A stretch of 7,204 nucleotides of DNA from Pseudomonadota bacterium (GTDB lineage Bacteria > Pseudomonadota > Alphaproteobacteria > Rhizobiales > Rhizobiaceae): the NCBI GenBank assembly GCA_003242525.1, contig QGUU01000122.1:1-7204 (forward strand). The letters are read 5' to 3'. Below are positions 6,186 through 7,204 of the stretch, in pieces. The notes beneath the pieces were generated by a model. That model searched no databases. It saw only the letters and a list, made by a program, of their open reading frames with translations, and was not told where the DNA came from. Position numbers and translations under genes: made by a program. Positions within the stretch are counted from its first letter, which is position 1; every line of letters begins with the position of its first letter.

Positions 6186-7061
6186 CTAGCGATTCCCGGC
6201 GCCTCGCCCCGGTTGCGTGCAGTCCCCACGCCGTCTTTCCGCCACACCGATGCAGAGCGCCATGGCCAGTGCCATGCTCGCGGAAAGCGATCGGAAGCCG
6301 GCGAAATCGGCTTCAACGACTTCGAACCAGATGTTCGCGAACTCCGCCAGGGGCGAGAATGCGGAGTCGGTAATGGCAACAATCGGTACGCCCTGACGGG
6401 CGAGCGCGCCGGCCTGTTCAATTGTTGCCGGGGCATAGGGTGAGAAGCTTATGGCGATCGCCGCATCGTTCGGGGTTGCGATGCCGATCATCTCGTGCTC
6501 CATGCCCGTGGCGGATTCGACAAGCTGCGTACGGATTCCCAGCTTGCCCAGTGCATAGGCCATGTAGGACGCAATTGGGTATGAGCGCCGCCGCGCCACC
6601 ACATAAATCGTCTCCGCCCTTGCCAGCAGGGCGATTGCGGCTCCGAGCTGCGCGTCGTCCATCGAGCGTGAAATGTCCTGCAGCGAGCTGGTTGCCGCCG
6701 TCACGAAGCCGTCGAAGACGGCGCGGGGGCCGGTTGTCTGGGCTTTCTCGCGCAGTGCAAGCAGCCGCTCGTCATAGGAGGACGTCCGCTCCCTCAGGCG
6801 CGCGCGAAACACTGCCTGCATGGAGGTAAAGCCGTCGAAGCCAAGCAGTTGCGCAAAGCGGATCAGGGTCGAAGGCTGGACGCCCGACTTGGCGGCAATC
6901 GACGCAGCCGTGCCGAAGGCGATGTCGTCGGGATTGTCGAGCGCGTAGGCCGCCACCTGTGCGATGCGCTTGGGCAGGCTCTGGCGCCGTTCCAGGATTG
7001 TCGCGCGCAGCGCTTCAAAATCACGCGGGCGTTCATTGACGGCTTGCGCGTCACTCATCAT
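6186..7061 (-). CDS. iolR: RpiR-family transcriptional regulator, probable IolR
   Basis: This 291-residue protein has the RpiR architecture. An N-terminal helix-turn-helix domain (about 14-90; recognition region around TAASIAAKSGVQPSTLIRFAQ, 51-71, then LGFDGFTSMQ) is followed by a SIS sugar-isomerase domain (about 125-265) with YVVARRRSYPIASYMAYAL at 153-171 and the typical AIAISFSPYAP (201-211) and VAITDSAFSPLAEFA (228-242). SIS domains in this family bind phosphorylated sugars, so the effector may be a phosphorylated pathway intermediate such as 2-deoxy-5-keto-gluconate 6-phosphate. It probably represses the operon starting at iolC. Two adjacent ATGs (7061 and 7058) follow AGGAAGGA. The frame runs on to a TTG at 7169, but that extension is not family-like. 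The C-terminal tail (ERRRGD onward) is basic and probably disordered. Confidence 0.88.
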   Translation of the reverse strand: MMSDAQAVNERPRDFEALRATILERRQSLPKRIAQVAAYALDNPDDIAFGTAASIAAKSGVQPSTLIRFAQLLGFDGFTSMQAVFRARLRERTSSYDERLLALREKAQTTGPRAVFDGFVTAATSSLQDISRSMDDAQLGAAIALLARAETIYVVARRRSYPIASYMAYALGKLGIRTQLVESATGMEHEMIGIATPNDAAIAISFSPYAPATIEQAGALARQGVPIVAITDSAFSPLAEFANIWFEVVEADFAGFRSLSASMALAMALCIGVAERRRGDCTQPGRGAGNR

Positions 7062-7204
7062 GCTTCCTTCCTCGCATAAGGCCCGGTTTTCCCGGCCCGC
7101 GCATAGCAAATGGGACCGGCATGAGAAAGGCACCGCCGGTTTCAAGGGCGTCATCGCGCAGACTTCCAAATCTGCTTGACGTGCCGATCTGAAATGGAAT
7201 ATAT
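7062..7204. other. Upstream region of iolR, no gene
   Basis: No convincing gene lies here. On the minus strand a weak -35 (TTGAAA, 7138-7143) could serve iolR, but the -10 at 17 nt (ATGCCG) is poor. Around 7080-7100 a GC-rich imperfect hairpin has arms of about 7 bp with one mismatch around an AAAA loop. At the right edge a plus-strand promoter-like pair is seen and is listed separately. The ribosome binding site of iolR is at 7062-7072. Confidence 0.35.
7176..7204 (+). promoter_or_regulatory. Possible rightward promoter at the window edge
   Basis: TTGACG at 7176-7181 is followed after 17 nt by ATATAT (7199-7204), a fair -35/-10 pair pointing out of the window. A GGAA half-site at 7196-7199 overlaps the -10 region; its TTCC partner would fall at 7206-7209, beyond the sequence given. 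If real it would drive a gene divergent from iolR. The evidence is short-motif only and the -10 is cut by the window end. Confidence 0.25.

Noticed and set aside
7062..7169. 36-residue extension of iolR from a TTG
   Set aside because: The sequence is cysteine- and arginine-rich with no resemblance to RpiR proteins, and the paired ATGs at 7058-7061 follow a good ribosome binding site.
1..7204. CRISPR array, tRNA/rRNA, insertion sequence or prophage signs
   Set aside because: No regularly spaced repeats, no tRNA-like cloverleaf, no transposase or terminal inverted repeats were seen; the window is almost fully packed with metabolic genes.

Overview
The window carries most of a myo-inositol catabolism operon from a GC-rich alphaproteobacterium. 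Protein style, gene order (iolR, iolC, iolD, iolE, iolB) and the RpiR-type regulator point to Rhizobiales, perhaps a Mesorhizobium/Phyllobacteriaceae-like host. This placement is inferred from recalled family features, not from a search. Every supported gene is on the minus strand, so transcription runs from the right edge to the left edge.

Layout in transcription order: (1) 7062-7204, a regulatory region with no gene, including a possible promoter firing rightward out of the window. (2) 6186-7061, an RpiR/SIS transcription factor, the likely iol regulator (iolR). (3) 6093-6185, a 93-nt control region with a perfect 14-bp palindrome of the form GGAA-N6-TTCC, a second near-match 30 bp away and a TTGACT -35 element between them. 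(4) 4161-6092, iolC, a fusion of a PfkB sugar kinase with a C-terminal DUF2090 aldolase-like domain. (5) 2292-4139, iolD, a ThDP-dependent hydrolase. (6) a 121-nt spacer with a small hairpin. (7) 1250-2170, iolE, with a TTG start. (8) 990-1202, a 70-residue two-helix membrane protein of unknown role, resembling DUF3329. (9) 139-978, iolB. (10) the first 11 codons of another minus-strand gene at the left edge.

Together the enzymes take 2-keto-myo-inositol through dehydration (IolE), ring opening (IolD), isomerisation (IolB), phosphorylation and aldol cleavage (the IolC fusion) to dihydroxyacetone phosphate and malonate semialdehyde. The first enzyme (inositol 2-dehydrogenase, IolG/IdhA), the last (malonate-semialdehyde dehydrogenase, IolA/MmsA) and a transporter are not in the window and must lie elsewhere if the pathway works. 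The core pathway is known biology. The less ordinary points are the paired operators spaced about three helical turns apart around the promoter, the small membrane protein embedded in the operon with a hairpin over its ribosome binding site, and the TTG start of iolE.
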